Shown: piece by piece, positions 52,026 through 61,479 of the stretch | How positions within the stretch are numbered: position 1 is the first letter of the stretch | How the letters are laid out: every line of letters begins with the position of its first letter | Origin: Cellulosimicrobium composti | GTDB lineage: Bacteria; Actinomycetota; Actinomycetes; Actinomycetales; Cellulomonadaceae | Length of the DNA stretch: 64,000 bases | Reading direction: 5' to 3' | NCBI RefSeq assembly: GCF_009711085.1 | Contig: NZ_WMKA01000012.1 | Span: 1-64,000 of the forward strand | Notes under the pieces: generated by a model | Told to the model about the DNA's origin: nothing | The model's input: the letters and a program-made list of their open reading frames with translations, nothing else | The model's database searches: none | Translations under genes and position numbers: made by a program

Positions 52026-55000
52026 CCGCGCCGCCCGACGCCGTCGACGAGACCCTCGTCGACGGCGTCGTCGCGTCCGGGCGTCTATCCGGTGGTCACG
52101 TGTCGGTCCCCGCTGCGAGGATGGGGGGCGTGCCCCGACCCTCCTCGCGCGCGCCCTTCGTGGCTCGCGCCGCCGAGCTCGACGTGCTCGCGGCGGCGGT
52201 CGAGCGCGCGCGCCGCGGCGAGCCGGGCGTCGTGCTCGTGGGCGCCGACGCGGGCGTCGGCAAGACCCGGCTCCTCACCCGGGCGGCGGAGCTCGCCGCC
52301 GAGGCGGGTGCGACCGTCGTGTGGAGCCACTGCGTCGACCTCGGCGAGGTCGGCCTCCCCTACCTCCCGTTCTCCGAGGCGCTCACGACGCTGCGCGCCC
52401 AGCACCCTGCCGTCGACGAGACGGTCGCGGCACGTCCTGCCCTCGCGCGCCTGCTCGACGCGGGCGCCCCCGCGGACGACGAGCAGAGCCAGGGCGAGCG
52501 GCTCCAGCTCTTCGAGAGCGTCGCCGCGGCGCTCGCCGCGTCCGGCACCCCCGAGTCCCCGCTCGTCCTCGTCGTCGAGGACCTGCACTGGGCGGACCCG
52601 TCGAGCCGCGACGTGCTGCGCTTCGTCGTCGCGCGCCTGCGTGCCGAGCACGTGCTCGTCGTCGCGAGCTACCGCGCGGACGACCTGCACCGCCGTCACC
52701 CGCTGCGGCCCGTGCTCGCCGAGCTGCTGCGCCACCCGCGCGTCGAGCACGTGCAGCTCGCGCCGTTCACCGAGGCCGAGCTGCGCGAGTTCACCACCGC
52801 GCTCGCGGGCGCGCCGCTGCCGAGGGATGCGTTCGAGTCCGTCCGGACGCGCTCGGAGGGCAACGCGTACTTCGCCGAGGAGCTCGTCGAGTCCGGCCTC
52901 GGCGACGAGCTGCCCTGGTCGCTCGCGGACGTGCTGCGCGCACGCCTCGAGGTGCTCGACCCCGCGGTGCAGCACCTCGTGCGCGTCGCGTCCGTGTCCG
53001 GTCGGCAGGTGAGCGAGCCGCTCCTGCGCGCCGCGCTCGCGCACGACGCCGCGGCGGGCGGGGCCTCGCCCGCCGACGTGGGCGGGCCGTCCGGGCGGTC
53101 GTTCGACGCGGCGCTGCGCGAGGCGATCGCGCACCACGTCCTCGCCGTCGAGGGCGACGGCGCGCGCGACGTCGTCGTGTTCCGGCACGCGCTGCTCGCC
53201 GAGGCCGTCGCGTCCGACCTGCTGCCGGGCGAGCGCGTCGGCGTGCACCGCGCGTACCTCGAGGCGCTCACCGCCGACCCGGCGCTCGGCTCGCCCGCGC
53301 TGCGCGCGCACCACGCGCTCGCGGCCCACGACCTCCCGGCCGCGCTCACGGCGTCGCGCGCCGCCGCCCGCAAGGCCGCGCGCGTGCTCGCGCCCGCGGA
53401 GGAGCTGCGCCACCTCGAGCAGGTCCTCGCGCTGTGGCAGGCCGTGCCCGACGCCGAGACCCTGCTCGGCGAGGACCGCGTCACCGTCGCGCTCGCCGCG
53501 GCCGGGGCGGCGAGCCGCGCGGGCGAGCCGGACCGCGCCGTCGCGCTCGCGCGCCGCGTCGTCGAGGGCACCGCGGACGACCCGCTGCGCCAGGCGTCGC
53601 TGCGCCACGTGCTGTCCCGCTACCTGCTCGGCACGGAGGAGGTCGAGGAGACCCTCGCGCACACCGAGGCCGCGCTCGCCGTCCTGCCGGTCGAGCCGCC
53701 GTCGCTCGACCGCGCGTGGACCCTCGCGATGCGGGCGCGCGCCGCGATGAACGCGGACCTCGACGAGCTCGCCGCCGAGGTCGCGGCCGAGGCGATCGAC
53801 GTCGCGCACCGCCTCGACGCCCCGGACGTCGAGGCCGACGTGCTGACGACGATGGCGATCCTCGAGGTCGCCGACGACGACCGTGCCGCCGTCCTGCTCG
53901 CCCAGGCGCGCGAGCGCGCCGTCGAGGCGGGCGACATCCTCACCGAGCTGCGCTGCTGGTACAACATCGCGGCCAACCGGTACTACGCCGGTCGCATCGA
54001 CGAGGCGCTCCAGGTCACGTACGACGGCCTCGACCGGGCGCGGGCGACGGGGCTCGGGTGGAGCGCGTACGGCGTCGAGCTGCGCCTCTTCCGCGACCTC
54101 GTGCGCTACGTGCTCGGCGACCTCACGCCCACGGACACCGCGGGCGAGACCATGCCGGAGGGGTCCGCACCGCAGCTGTCGTGCGTGCAGCTCTACGCGG
54201 CCGTCGCACGCGGCGACGCCGACGCGCTCGCGCGCGGCACGGCCCTGCGCCGCGACTGGTTCCGGGACGGGCAGATCGCGCTCATCTCGGGCGGGTGCTC
54301 GATCGACGCGCTGACGTGGTCCGGCCGCCACGAGGAGGCCGTCGCGCTCGCCGTCGAGCTCGTGGACCACCTGGGCCGCACGTGGAGCGACTACTTCCTC
54401 GGCCGCATCTGGATCTCCGCGCTCGCGCTGGCCGCGCTCGCCGACGCCGCGGACGCGGCGCGCCTGCAGGGCGCCTCGGGGTCGGCCGCGGTCGCCGAGC
54501 TCGTCGCGCGCGGCGCCGAGCTGCTCGACGCCGCCCGCACGACCGCGGAGCGCGGCCGCCCGCGCGGCGGCCGGCTCGGGCCCGAGGGGCGCGCGTGGCT
54601 CGCGCGCGCCGCCGCCGAGCACTCGCGGCTCACCGGCGAGGACGACCCAGCCCTGTGGGAGGAGACGACGCGTCTCTTCGACTACGGCTACCGCTACGAG
54701 GTCGCGCGCTCGCGCTTCCGGTGGGCCCAGGCGCTGCTCGGCGCGGGCGACCGCAACGCGGCCGAGATCGAGGCGGGCCAGGCGCTCGAGGAGGCCGAGG
54801 TCATGGGCGCGGCGCCGCTCGCCGAGGCCGTGCGCGCGCTGGGCCGGCGCGGGCGCCTCGACCTGCCGGGCGTCCGGCGGTCCACGACGGCGGTCCTCAC
54901 CGAGCGCGAGGAGGAGGTCCTGCTGCTCGTGGCCCAGGGCCTGACCAACCGCCAGATCGGCGAGCGCCTGTTCATCTCCGCGAAGACCGTGAGCGTGCAC

Positions 55001-55087
55001 GTGTCGAACGTCCTCGCCAAGCTTGGCGCGTCCGGGCGCGCCGAGGCCGTGTCGCTCGCGCACCAGCGCGGGCTCCTCGAGGTCTGA
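52022..55087 (+). CDS. LuxR family transcriptional regulator with N-terminal AAA ATPase (LAL-type)
   Basis: 1,021 residues, with the start chosen for translational coupling to the 47-residue protein. The first 35 residues look less conserved, so the ATG at 52121 is an alternative. Walker A is GADAGVGKT near residue 80 and Walker B is VVEDLHWAD near 183. A long TPR-like helical region occupies 350-930, and a C-terminal LuxR helix-turn-helix (LTEREEEVLLLVAQGLTNRQ, AKTVSVHVSNVLAKLGASGR) fills 955-1015. Large ATP-binding LAL regulators of this shape activate carbohydrate or secondary-metabolism genes. Confidence 0.92.
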   Translation: MTAPPDAVDETLVDGVVASGRLSGGHVSVPAARMGGVPRPSSRAPFVARAAELDVLAAAVERARRGEPGVVLVGADAGVGKTRLLTRAAELAAEAGATVVWSHCVDLGEVGLPYLPFSEALTTLRAQHPAVDETVAARPALARLLDAGAPADDEQSQGERLQLFESVAAALAASGTPESPLVLVVEDLHWADPSSRDVLRFVVARLRAEHVLVVASYRADDLHRRHPLRPVLAELLRHPRVEHVQLAPFTEAELREFTTALAGAPLPRDAFESVRTRSEGNAYFAEELVESGLGDELPWSLADVLRARLEVLDPAVQHLVRVASVSGRQVSEPLLRAALAHDAAAGGASPADVGGPSGRSFDAALREAIAHHVLAVEGDGARDVVVFRHALLAEAVASDLLPGERVGVHRAYLEALTADPALGSPALRAHHALAAHDLPAALTASRAAARKAARVLAPAEELRHLEQVLALWQAVPDAETLLGEDRVTVALAAAGAASRAGEPDRAVALARRVVEGTADDPLRQASLRHVLSRYLLGTEEVEETLAHTEAALAVLPVEPPSLDRAWTLAMRARAAMNADLDELAAEVAAEAIDVAHRLDAPDVEADVLTTMAILEVADDDRAAVLLAQARERAVEAGDILTELRCWYNIAANRYYAGRIDEALQVTYDGLDRARATGLGWSAYGVELRLFRDLVRYVLGDLTPTDTAGETMPEGSAPQLSCVQLYAAVARGDADALARGTALRRDWFRDGQIALISGGCSIDALTWSGRHEEAVALAVELVDHLGRTWSDYFLGRIWISALALAALADAADAARLQGASGSAAVAELVARGAELLDAARTTAERGRPRGGRLGPEGRAWLARAAAEHSRLTGEDDPALWEETTRLFDYGYRYEVARSRFRWAQALLGAGDRNAAEIEAGQALEEAEVMGAAPLAEAVRALGRRGRLDLPGVRRSTTAVLTEREEEVLLLVAQGLTNRQIGERLFISAKTVSVHVSNVLAKLGASGRAEAVSLAHQRGLLEV

Positions 55088-55090
55088 CGC

Positions 55091-55933
55091 GTGGCGCCGT
55101 CGGAGCCCTCGCCGGGCGCGCCCCGGGGACCCTCCGGCGGTCGGGACGGCGGGCCGGGCGCGCTCGTGCTCGTCCGGCACGGGCAGAGCACGTTCAACGC
55201 GGACGACCGCTTCACCGGCCTGCTCGACGTCCCGCTCTCGGACGTCGGGGTCGCCGAGGCCGGCCACGCCGCACGGCTCCTCGCCGACGCGGTCGCGCGC
55301 GAGCCGGCCCTCGCGCCCCGGCGCGTCGTGACGTCCCCGCTCGTGCGCGCGTCGACGACGGCCGCGATCGTCGCCGACGCGCTGCCCGGACCGCCGCCGC
55401 TCGCGGTCGAGTGGCGCCTCGTCGAGCGGCACTACGGCGCGTTCACCGACAAGCCGCGCGACGTCGTCCGCCGCGACTACGGCGAGGCCGCGTACTGGCG
55501 CTACCGCCGCTCGTACCTGCACCGGCCGCCGCCGCTCGCCGACGACGACCCCGCACGCGCGCTGGTCGACGACACCCTCCTGCGCCTGCCCGACGACGCG
55601 CGCGCCGCGCTGCGCCCGGACGCCGAGTCGCTCGCGGACGTCGTCGAGCGCCTGCGTCCCTTCTGGGCGGCCACCCGTGCGCGGGTCGCGCACGGCGAGG
55701 CGGTGCTCGTCGTCGGGCACGGCAACTCGCTGCGCGCGCTGTCCGTGCTCGTCGACGACCTCACGCCCGAGGAGGTCCAGGACCTCGACGTGCCGACCGG
55801 GCACCCGCTCGTCCACCGCTTCACGGCGGGGCCTGGCGGCACGCTCGTCCCCGCGGTCCGCGGTGGCACCTACCTCGACGCGCACGGCGCCGAGCACGCG
55901 CTCGGCGACCTCAGGTCGCGCGGCGGCGCCTGA
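55091..55933 (+). CDS. gpmA: Phosphoglycerate mutase (2,3-bisphosphoglycerate-dependent family)
   Basis: 280 residues from the GTG at 55091, 3 bp after the regulator stop. The histidine phosphatase motif RHGQSTFN (near residue 31), the WRLVERHYGAFTD block, and VVGHGNSLRALSVL (near residue 220) match the 2,3-BPG-dependent mutase family. The first 23 residues are Pro/Gly-rich and may be unneeded. It interconverts 3- and 2-phosphoglycerate in glycolysis, although related phosphatases share these motifs. A glycolytic gene directly after a LAL regulator hints at carbon-linked control. Confidence 0.82.
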   Translation: MAPSEPSPGAPRGPSGGRDGGPGALVLVRHGQSTFNADDRFTGLLDVPLSDVGVAEAGHAARLLADAVAREPALAPRRVVTSPLVRASTTAAIVADALPGPPPLAVEWRLVERHYGAFTDKPRDVVRRDYGEAAYWRYRRSYLHRPPPLADDDPARALVDDTLLRLPDDARAALRPDAESLADVVERLRPFWAATRARVAHGEAVLVVGHGNSLRALSVLVDDLTPEEVQDLDVPTGHPLVHRFTAGPGGTLVPAVRGGTYLDAHGAEHALGDLRSRGGA

Positions 55934-56100
55934 CCGGACCCGCGCCGCCTGCGGTGGACCCGCGGTCGTGGTCTCGTCTCACGAGCGGTGGCACGCACGT
56001 CCCCCGCCCCACGTTCCGTCCGTCCCGATTTCACCCGCCGGGGTACCCGGAAGGGGCCGCTTGCACTGTTTGACCGGCCTCGTCCTGGTGATACTGGATC

Positions 56101-58263
56101 ATGACCGACGCCCAGGCGATGAGCGAGCTCGCGCAGGCGGGCCTCGCCGAGGCGACGGCCGACGAGTCGTTCGACCGCTTCGCCCGGCTCGTGCGCCGCC
56201 AGCTCGGGGTGTCGTCGGCGCTGGTCACGCTCGTCCTCGACGAGGAGGCCGTGCTCCCCGGCGCCCAGGGCCTCCCCGAGCCGTACCAGTCGGAGCGCCG
56301 CACGCCCCTCACCCACACGTTCTGCCAGTTCGTGACGAGCGACGCGCGCCCGCTCGTCGTGGCGGACGCCCGCGCGGAGCCGCACCTCGCGTCCCTGCGC
56401 GCGGTCGACGACGTGGGCGTCGTCTCCTACGCCGGGTTCCCGATCTTCGACCCGCACGGTCACGCCGTCGGCTCCCTGTGCGCGTTCGACGGCGAGCCCC
56501 GCCCGTGGTCGGACGAGGACCTCGCGACGCTCGCCGACCTGGCCGCCGCGTGCACGTCGGAGCTCCGGCTCCGCCTCGCCCGCGCGCGGGCCCGGCGCAT
56601 GCAGCGCGTCGCGCTCGCCGCCAACCGCCGCTCGCGCCTCCTGCTGGAGCTCTCGGAGTCGTTCGCCGCCGCGACGTCGGTGCGCGACGTCGCCGAGCGG
56701 CTCGCGGCCGTGGGCGCCGTGATCGGCGCGCGGTACGCCGGGCTCGCCACGCTCGACGCGAGCGGCACCCGGCTCGAGTACACGACGCTCGACCACCTCG
56801 AGCCCGGCATCCCCGCGTCCTTCCGCCGCATGCGCCTGGACGCCGACCGCGCGAGCGCCATCGCGGCGCGGACCCGCGAGCCCCTGTTCTTCCGCGACCA
56901 CGCGCAGTACGCGGAGCGCCTGCCCGACGCCGCCGCGCTCATCGTGAACCACGAGGTCCAGGCCCGCTCGTTCCTCCCGGTGCTCGCGGAGGACCGGCTC
57001 GTCGGCGTCGTCGCGCTCGCGTGGGACACGGCGCGCGAGTTCGACGAGGACGCCGTGAAGACGGAGACGGCCATCGCGTCGTACGTGGCGCACGCGCTCG
57101 ACCGCGTCCGGCTCCTGGAGGAGCGGCACCGGGTCGCGGCGACGCTCCAGGCCGCGATGCTCACGGAGCTGCCCTCGGTCCGCACCGCGGAGCTCGCCGC
57201 GACGTACGCGTCCGCGACGCGCACGGACCAGGTCGGTGGCGACTGGTACGACGCGGTCGTGCTCGACGACGACGCGTGCGTCCTCATGATCGGCGACGTC
57301 ACCGGCCACGACATGGGCGCGGCCGCGCAGATGGGCCAGCTCCGCTCGATGCTGCGGACGTTCGCGTGGTGCCAGGACGAGCCGCCCGCCGTCCTGCTGC
57401 GTCTCCTCGACCGCGCCAACCGGGGGCTCGCGCTGCACTCGACCGCGACGGCCGTCGTCGTGCGGCTGGACCGCACGCCGCGCGGGTTCGACGTCACGTG
57501 GTCGAACGCGGGTCACCCGTCGCCGCTCGTCCTGCGCGCGGACGGCACCATCGACACGCTCGACGCGCCGCCCGACCTCATGCTCGGCGTGCTCCCGAGC
57601 ACGCCGCGCCACGACCACCGCGCGCGTCTCGCGCACGGCGACACGCTGCTCCTGTACACCGACGGGCTCGTCGAGCGCCGGGGCAGCCCGTACGCGGACC
57701 GGCTCGCCGGGCTCCGCGAGGCGCTGGCCGAGCTGTCGAGCACGGCGACGTCCGCGCTCCCCGACGCGCTCGTGCGCCGGCTCGTGTCGGGCCAGCGCGA
57801 CGACGTGGCCGTCCTCGCGCTGCGCGTGCGCCACACGGCCCCGCGGCCGCCGGGCCCGGGGCGCCCGGCCGTCCTCGCCCGCGCGGTCGAGCACGCGTCG
57901 ACGGCGATCGGCCCCTCACGGCGGTGGGTCGACGACCTCCTCGAGAGCTGCGACGTCGCGCCGGCCGTGCGCCGCATCGCGATGCTGCTCACGAGCGAGG
58001 TGCTGACGAACGCGGTGCAGCACGGCACCGCACCGGTCGAGGTGCAGGTCGAGGTCGCGCACCGCGTCCTGCGCGTCGGCGTGCGCGACGGCTCGACGGC
58101 GCTCCCCGTGCTGCGGTCCCCGCGGCCGCACGAGACCGGGGGTCGGGGCGTGCAGTTCCTGGAGCGCTGCGCCGCGCGCTGGGGCGTCGACCTGGACGCC
58201 GACGGCGAGGACCCGCAGGGCTTCCGCAAGACCGTGTGGTTCGAGCTCGACCTCGCCGACTGA
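56101..58263 (+). CDS. GAF-GAF-PP2C-HATPase serine phosphatase/kinase (RsbU/RsbW-like)
   Basis: 720 residues with four modules: GAF domains at about 20-160 and 175-330, a SpoIIE/PP2C phosphatase (QVGGDWYDAVV, IGDVTGHDMGAAAQMGQL, RDDVAVLALRV) at 340-575, and a HATPase_c domain at 595-715 (EVLTNAVQHG, ETGGRGVQFLE). This is the single-protein partner-switch layout in which a phosphatase and an RsbW-like kinase act on an anti-sigma-factor antagonist. It lies immediately upstream of an ECF sigma factor gene and within a block of stress-associated genes. Confidence 0.93.
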   Translation: MTDAQAMSELAQAGLAEATADESFDRFARLVRRQLGVSSALVTLVLDEEAVLPGAQGLPEPYQSERRTPLTHTFCQFVTSDARPLVVADARAEPHLASLRAVDDVGVVSYAGFPIFDPHGHAVGSLCAFDGEPRPWSDEDLATLADLAAACTSELRLRLARARARRMQRVALAANRRSRLLLELSESFAAATSVRDVAERLAAVGAVIGARYAGLATLDASGTRLEYTTLDHLEPGIPASFRRMRLDADRASAIAARTREPLFFRDHAQYAERLPDAAALIVNHEVQARSFLPVLAEDRLVGVVALAWDTAREFDEDAVKTETAIASYVAHALDRVRLLEERHRVAATLQAAMLTELPSVRTAELAATYASATRTDQVGGDWYDAVVLDDDACVLMIGDVTGHDMGAAAQMGQLRSMLRTFAWCQDEPPAVLLRLLDRANRGLALHSTATAVVVRLDRTPRGFDVTWSNAGHPSPLVLRADGTIDTLDAPPDLMLGVLPSTPRHDHRARLAHGDTLLLYTDGLVERRGSPYADRLAGLREALAELSSTATSALPDALVRRLVSGQRDDVAVLALRVRHTAPRPPGPGRPAVLARAVEHASTAIGPSRRWVDDLLESCDVAPAVRRIAMLLTSEVLTNAVQHGTAPVEVQVEVAHRVLRVGVRDGSTALPVLRSPRPHETGGRGVQFLERCAARWGVDLDADGEDPQGFRKTVWFELDLAD

Positions 58264-58422
58264 GCGCGCCTCCCGGCCCGCGCGCCCGGCCTCGCGCGGC
58301 CGCCCCTGTGCTGTGTCGGAGGCCGGAGGTAGCGTGTGTGAGGTGGGCCACTCCCCCTGGGCCCGTGCGATCCCGTGACCCCTCGCGAACGTCGACACCA
58401 TCGAGTCCTGAGAGGCAGCACC

Positions 58423-59493
58423 ATGACCGACCTCGCCAGCCCCCCGAGCGTGCGCGCGGACGCCACCGCGACCGGCCCCGCTCCCCTGCCCGACCGCGCC
58501 GACCTCGACGCGGTCCTCGACGGCTTCCGTCGCGAGATCACGGGCTACTGCTACCGGATGCTCGGCTCCGCGTTCGAGGCGGACGACGCCACGCAGGAGA
58601 CGTTCCTGCGCGCGTGGCGCTCGTACGACCGCTTCGAGGGCCGGTCGTCGCTGCGGTCGTGGCTGTACCGCATCGCGACGAACGTGTGCTTCGACGCGCT
58701 CGGCGCGCGCAAGCGGCGTGAGCGGCCGATGGGGCTGGGCGGTCCGCAGGCGCCGGAGGCCGAGAACCTGGGCCAGGTGCTGCCCGAGGAGACGTGGGTC
58801 GAGCCCGTCCCGGACGACCGGGTGCTGCCGCACGACGGCGACCCGGCGCAGGTCGCCGTGGGCCGCGAGAGCGTCCGCCTCGCGTTCGTCGCCGCGCTGC
58901 AGTTCCTGCCGCCCCGCCAGCGCGCGGTGCTCCTCCTGCGCGAGGTGCTGCGCTGGCAGGCGAGCGAGGTCGCGGAGCTCCTCGACACGTCGGTCGCGTC
59001 GGTGAACAGCGCGCTCCAGCGGGCGCGCGCCACCCTCGCGGCGCGCGCGCACTGGGACAGCTCGGGCCTCGGGTCCGACGCCGAGCCCGCGCCGGTCGCG
59101 TCGAACGAGGGCCTCGGCGACGAGGAGAAGGCGCTGCTCGAGCGCTACCTCGACGCGTTCGAGCGGTACGACATGGATGCGCTCGTCGCGATCCTCCACG
59201 AGGACGCCACGCTGTCCATGCCGCCGTACCCGCTGTGGATGCGCGGGACGGACGACATCGTCGCGTGGATGACAGGACCGGGCCACGAGTGCGCGGGCTC
59301 GCGCATGATCCCCGTCGCGGTCAACGGCACGTTCGGGTTCGGCCAGTACCGCCCCGCCGCGGGCGGTGGGCACGAGCCGTGGGCGCTGCAGGTGATCGAG
59401 ACCGAGGACGGCCGTGTCACGGCGATCAACGCCTTCCTCGACACGGCGTCCTGGTTCCCGCTCTTCGGGCTCCCCGCGCGCCTCGACGACTGA
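58423..59493 (+). CDS. RNA polymerase sigma factor, SigG-like (ECF56) with SnoaL domain
   Basis: 356 residues from the ATG at 58423. Sigma region 2 (about 35-105: MLGSAFEADDATQETFLRAW, SSLRSWLYRIATNVCFDAL) and region 4 (about 150-205: LQFLPPRQRAVLLLREVL, WQASEVAELLDTSVASVNSA) are clear. The C-terminal 130 residues are SnoaL/NTF2-like (LERYLDAFERYDMDALVAIL). The region-2 to region-4 linker is long. This matches ECF56 / mycobacterial SigG-type factors. It follows the phosphatase/kinase gene by 159 bp. Confidence 0.92.
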   Translation: MTDLASPPSVRADATATGPAPLPDRADLDAVLDGFRREITGYCYRMLGSAFEADDATQETFLRAWRSYDRFEGRSSLRSWLYRIATNVCFDALGARKRRERPMGLGGPQAPEAENLGQVLPEETWVEPVPDDRVLPHDGDPAQVAVGRESVRLAFVAALQFLPPRQRAVLLLREVLRWQASEVAELLDTSVASVNSALQRARATLAARAHWDSSGLGSDAEPAPVASNEGLGDEEKALLERYLDAFERYDMDALVAILHEDATLSMPPYPLWMRGTDDIVAWMTGPGHECAGSRMIPVAVNGTFGFGQYRPAAGGGHEPWALQVIETEDGRVTAINAFLDTASWFPLFGLPARLDD

Positions 59494-59494
59494 G

Positions 59495-59520
59495 CCTCCG
59501 GGCGCCGCGGCACCCGGAGG
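59495..59520. terminator. Hairpin terminator between convergent genes
   Basis: CCTCCGGG (59495-59502) pairs with CCCGGAGG (59513-59520) across a 10-nt loop, between the sigma factor gene and the convergent DUF1269 gene. Confidence 0.7.
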
Positions 59521-59525
59521 TCTCG

Positions 59526-60008
59526 TCAGCCGAAGGTCTCGAGGAGCGCGCTGCGCTCGGCCTCGGTGAGGTTGGTCGCGACGAGGGTCCCGTGCACGCC
59601 GTGGAACCGCTCGCCCACGCGGTCGAGGTCGCCGTCCTCCGTGACGACGAACAGCGCGGACGTGCCCGGCGTGACGCCCTCGCGGATCCGGTCGAGCTGG
59701 TCCTTGTCGATCCCGACGGCGGCCATCGCCTTGCTCGACGCGCCGATCGCGGCGCCGGCGGCGGCCCCGAGCACGGGCGCGAAGAACAGCGACCCGAGCA
59801 GCAGGCCCCAGAACGCGCCCCAGCCGGTGCCGCGCCACTCGTCCTGGTGCCCGTGGCGCGTCGTCGGCTTGGCCGCACCCTCGGGCCACGACACGACCGC
59901 GGTGTCGATGATCCGCACCGCGTGCTCCGACGCGGCGTCGTGCAGGATCCGGGACGCGGTGTCGGCGCCCTCGGGCGAGTCGAACCTCCAGACGGTGAAC
60001 GTGGCCAT
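59526..60008 (-). CDS. DUF1269 domain protein (copy 1)
   Basis: 160 residues: MATFTVWRFDSPEGADTASR at the start, a central glycine-zipper hydrophobic stretch (GWGAFWGLLLGSLFFAPVLG, AAAGAAIGASS) that could sit in a membrane, and VTPGTSALFVVTEDGDLDRV near the end. It is a paralogue of 62800-63297, sharing TVWxFDxPEGA, FWGLL, GVTPGTSALFV and the acidic ending. Function of the family is unknown. Last gene of a four-gene row of small stress-type genes. Confidence 0.9.
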   Translation of the reverse strand: MATFTVWRFDSPEGADTASRILHDAASEHAVRIIDTAVVSWPEGAAKPTTRHGHQDEWRGTGWGAFWGLLLGSLFFAPVLGAAAGAAIGASSKAMAAVGIDKDQLDRIREGVTPGTSALFVVTEDGDLDRVGERFHGVHGTLVATNLTEAERSALLETFG

Positions 60009-60025
60009 CGCGCTCTCCTCCCCGC

Positions 60026-60367
60026 TCAGCCGAGCAGCTTGGCCTTGGCGGCCGCGAACTCGGCGTCGGTGAGCACGCCGGAGGCGTGGAGCTGGCCGAG
60101 GCGCTCGAGCTGGCCGAGCAGGTCCTCCTGGGCGGCGGGCGCGGCCGGTGCCGCGGCCGCCTGCTGGGCGGCGGCCTGCTGGGCGGCCGCCTCGATGCGT
60201 GCCTGCTCCTGCGCGGCCTGCGCCTGCTGGGCGTCCCACGACTGCTGCGCCTTGGCGTTCTGCCGGCGCGAGACCGCCCCGGCGGTCGCCTGGGCGGTCC
60301 CGGCGATCACCGCGGTACGGGCTGCGGTGCCGATGAGGCCCGGGCGCCCGATGCGACGGATGGGCAT
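60026..60367 (-). CDS. SHOCT domain protein
   Basis: 113 residues: a basic start (MPIRRIGRPGLIGTAART) with one weak helix, an Ala/Gln-rich coiled coil (residues 40-80), and a C-terminal SHOCT motif (LLGQLERLGQLHASGVLTDA, EFAAAKAKLLG). SHOCT acts as an oligomerisation module in membrane and stress proteins. It is 17 bp before the DUF1269 gene and follows the DUF6325 gene. Confidence 0.88.
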   Translation of the reverse strand: MPIRRIGRPGLIGTAARTAVIAGTAQATAGAVSRRQNAKAQQSWDAQQAQAAQEQARIEAAAQQAAAQQAAAAPAAPAAQEDLLGQLERLGQLHASGVLTDAEFAAAKAKLLG

Positions 60368-60435
60368 GGTTCCTCCTGAGGGTCTGTCGGCGCCCGCGGT
60401 CGTGCGGGGCACCGGTGCTGGTGTGCGACGGGCCG

Positions 60436-60867
60436 TCAGCCCTCGGCGAGGGCGAGGTCCGCGACCTCGTTGACGACCTCGGCCGGGATGCGCTCGCTGA
60501 GCACGACGATCCCGTCGGCCGCGCGCGTCGCGGCCACCACGCCGCGCGCCCACGTGTGCTCGACGACGAGCACGAGCGCCGTCGTCCCGGGTGCGAGCAC
60601 CCCGGCGACGTGCTCGAGGTCCTCCTGCCCCGCCAGGCCGGCGCCCGGGAGCTCGACGTCGGTCAGCTCCACGACGTCGCCGAGGTCGGACACCTCGAGG
60701 ATCTCGACGTCCCCGGACTCGGACTGCCGCACGACGACGAGGTCGAGCAGCGTGACCGTGCCCTCGACCAGGACGTCGAGGACGGCGGCGCGCACGTCGA
60801 CGGGGACCCGGTCGGACGGGAAGGCGACCGCGACGATCTCGACGGGGCCGAACGTGGATCCTGCCAT
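60436..60867 (-). CDS. DUF6325 family protein
   Basis: 143 residues, acidic, with no signal or membrane helix: MAGSTFGPVEIVAVAFPSDR, VLVEGTVTLLDLVVVRQSES, VAGVLAPGTTALVLVVEHTW and VVLSERIPAEVVNEVADLAL. The PGTTALVLVVE stretch parallels the PGTSALFVV segment of the DUF1269 proteins, so these small families may share a fold or role. It follows the DUF7144 gene by 66 bp. Confidence 0.88.
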   Translation of the reverse strand: MAGSTFGPVEIVAVAFPSDRVPVDVRAAVLDVLVEGTVTLLDLVVVRQSESGDVEILEVSDLGDVVELTDVELPGAGLAGQEDLEHVAGVLAPGTTALVLVVEHTWARGVVAATRAADGIVVLSERIPAEVVNEVADLALAEG

Positions 60868-60933
60868 GCGCTGCTCCTGTCTGCCGGCGGGCCGGGCCCT
60901 GGTCGGGCCCGGGTGCCCTCGGTGCTGCGGGTG

Positions 60934-61347
60934 TCAGACCTCGCGGGCCGCGCGCTCGGCCTCGTCGCCGTGCACGACGAGCGCCCAGAGGACGAAGACG
61001 TCGAGCACGATCGTGACGAGCGACCACCACGGCGTGACCTGGAGCGTCGTGAACTGGGCGATCGCGTTGAGGACGACGAGGACGATCGCGACCATCCGCG
61101 CCCATCCCTTGCCCGCGAGGAGCGCGAAGCCCGTGAGCACGAGCAGGACGCCGATGAGGAGGTGGATCCAGCCCCAGGTCGAGACGTCGAGGACGACGAT
61201 CCCCGCGTCGCTCACGCCCACGAGGCTCTTCGGGGAGAAGACCGCGACGAGCCCGCTGATCGCGTTGAAGAACCCGATGGTGACGAGGACGATCCCCGCG
61301 AACCAGACCCAGCCGACCCATGCCGTGACCTGCGACGAGCGTGCCAT
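60934..61347 (-). CDS. DUF7144 family membrane protein
   Basis: 137 residues with four membrane helices (WVGWVWFAGIVLVTIGFFNA, WGWIHLLIGVLLVLTGFALL, GWARMVAIVLVVLNAIAQFT, LVTIVLDVFVLWALVVHGD) and the signature block GWIHLLIGxxxxxxG. Small DUF7144 proteins recur beside DUF6325/DUF1269 genes in Actinobacteria. First gene of the four-gene row; divergent from the AI-2E permease. Confidence 0.9.
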   Translation of the reverse strand: MARSSQVTAWVGWVWFAGIVLVTIGFFNAISGLVAVFSPKSLVGVSDAGIVVLDVSTWGWIHLLIGVLLVLTGFALLAGKGWARMVAIVLVVLNAIAQFTTLQVTPWWSLVTIVLDVFVLWALVVHGDEAERAAREV

Positions 61348-61473
61348 GCGAGTCCTCCTGAGAAACCGTCGGCGACGACCGGACGAGGGTGCGCGTCGAT
61401 CGTGGCACCGGCGGCACGGTTCGGCATCCGGAAGGGTCCGGCGTGCCGGTCCGGGCCGCCCCGAGCGCGCCGC

Positions 61474-61479
61474 TAGGTT
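61474..61479 (+). promoter_or_regulatory. -10-like hexamer of a leaderless permease transcript
   Basis: TAGGTT ends 6 bp before the ATG at 61486, with no Shine-Dalgarno sequence between. Confidence 0.45.
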
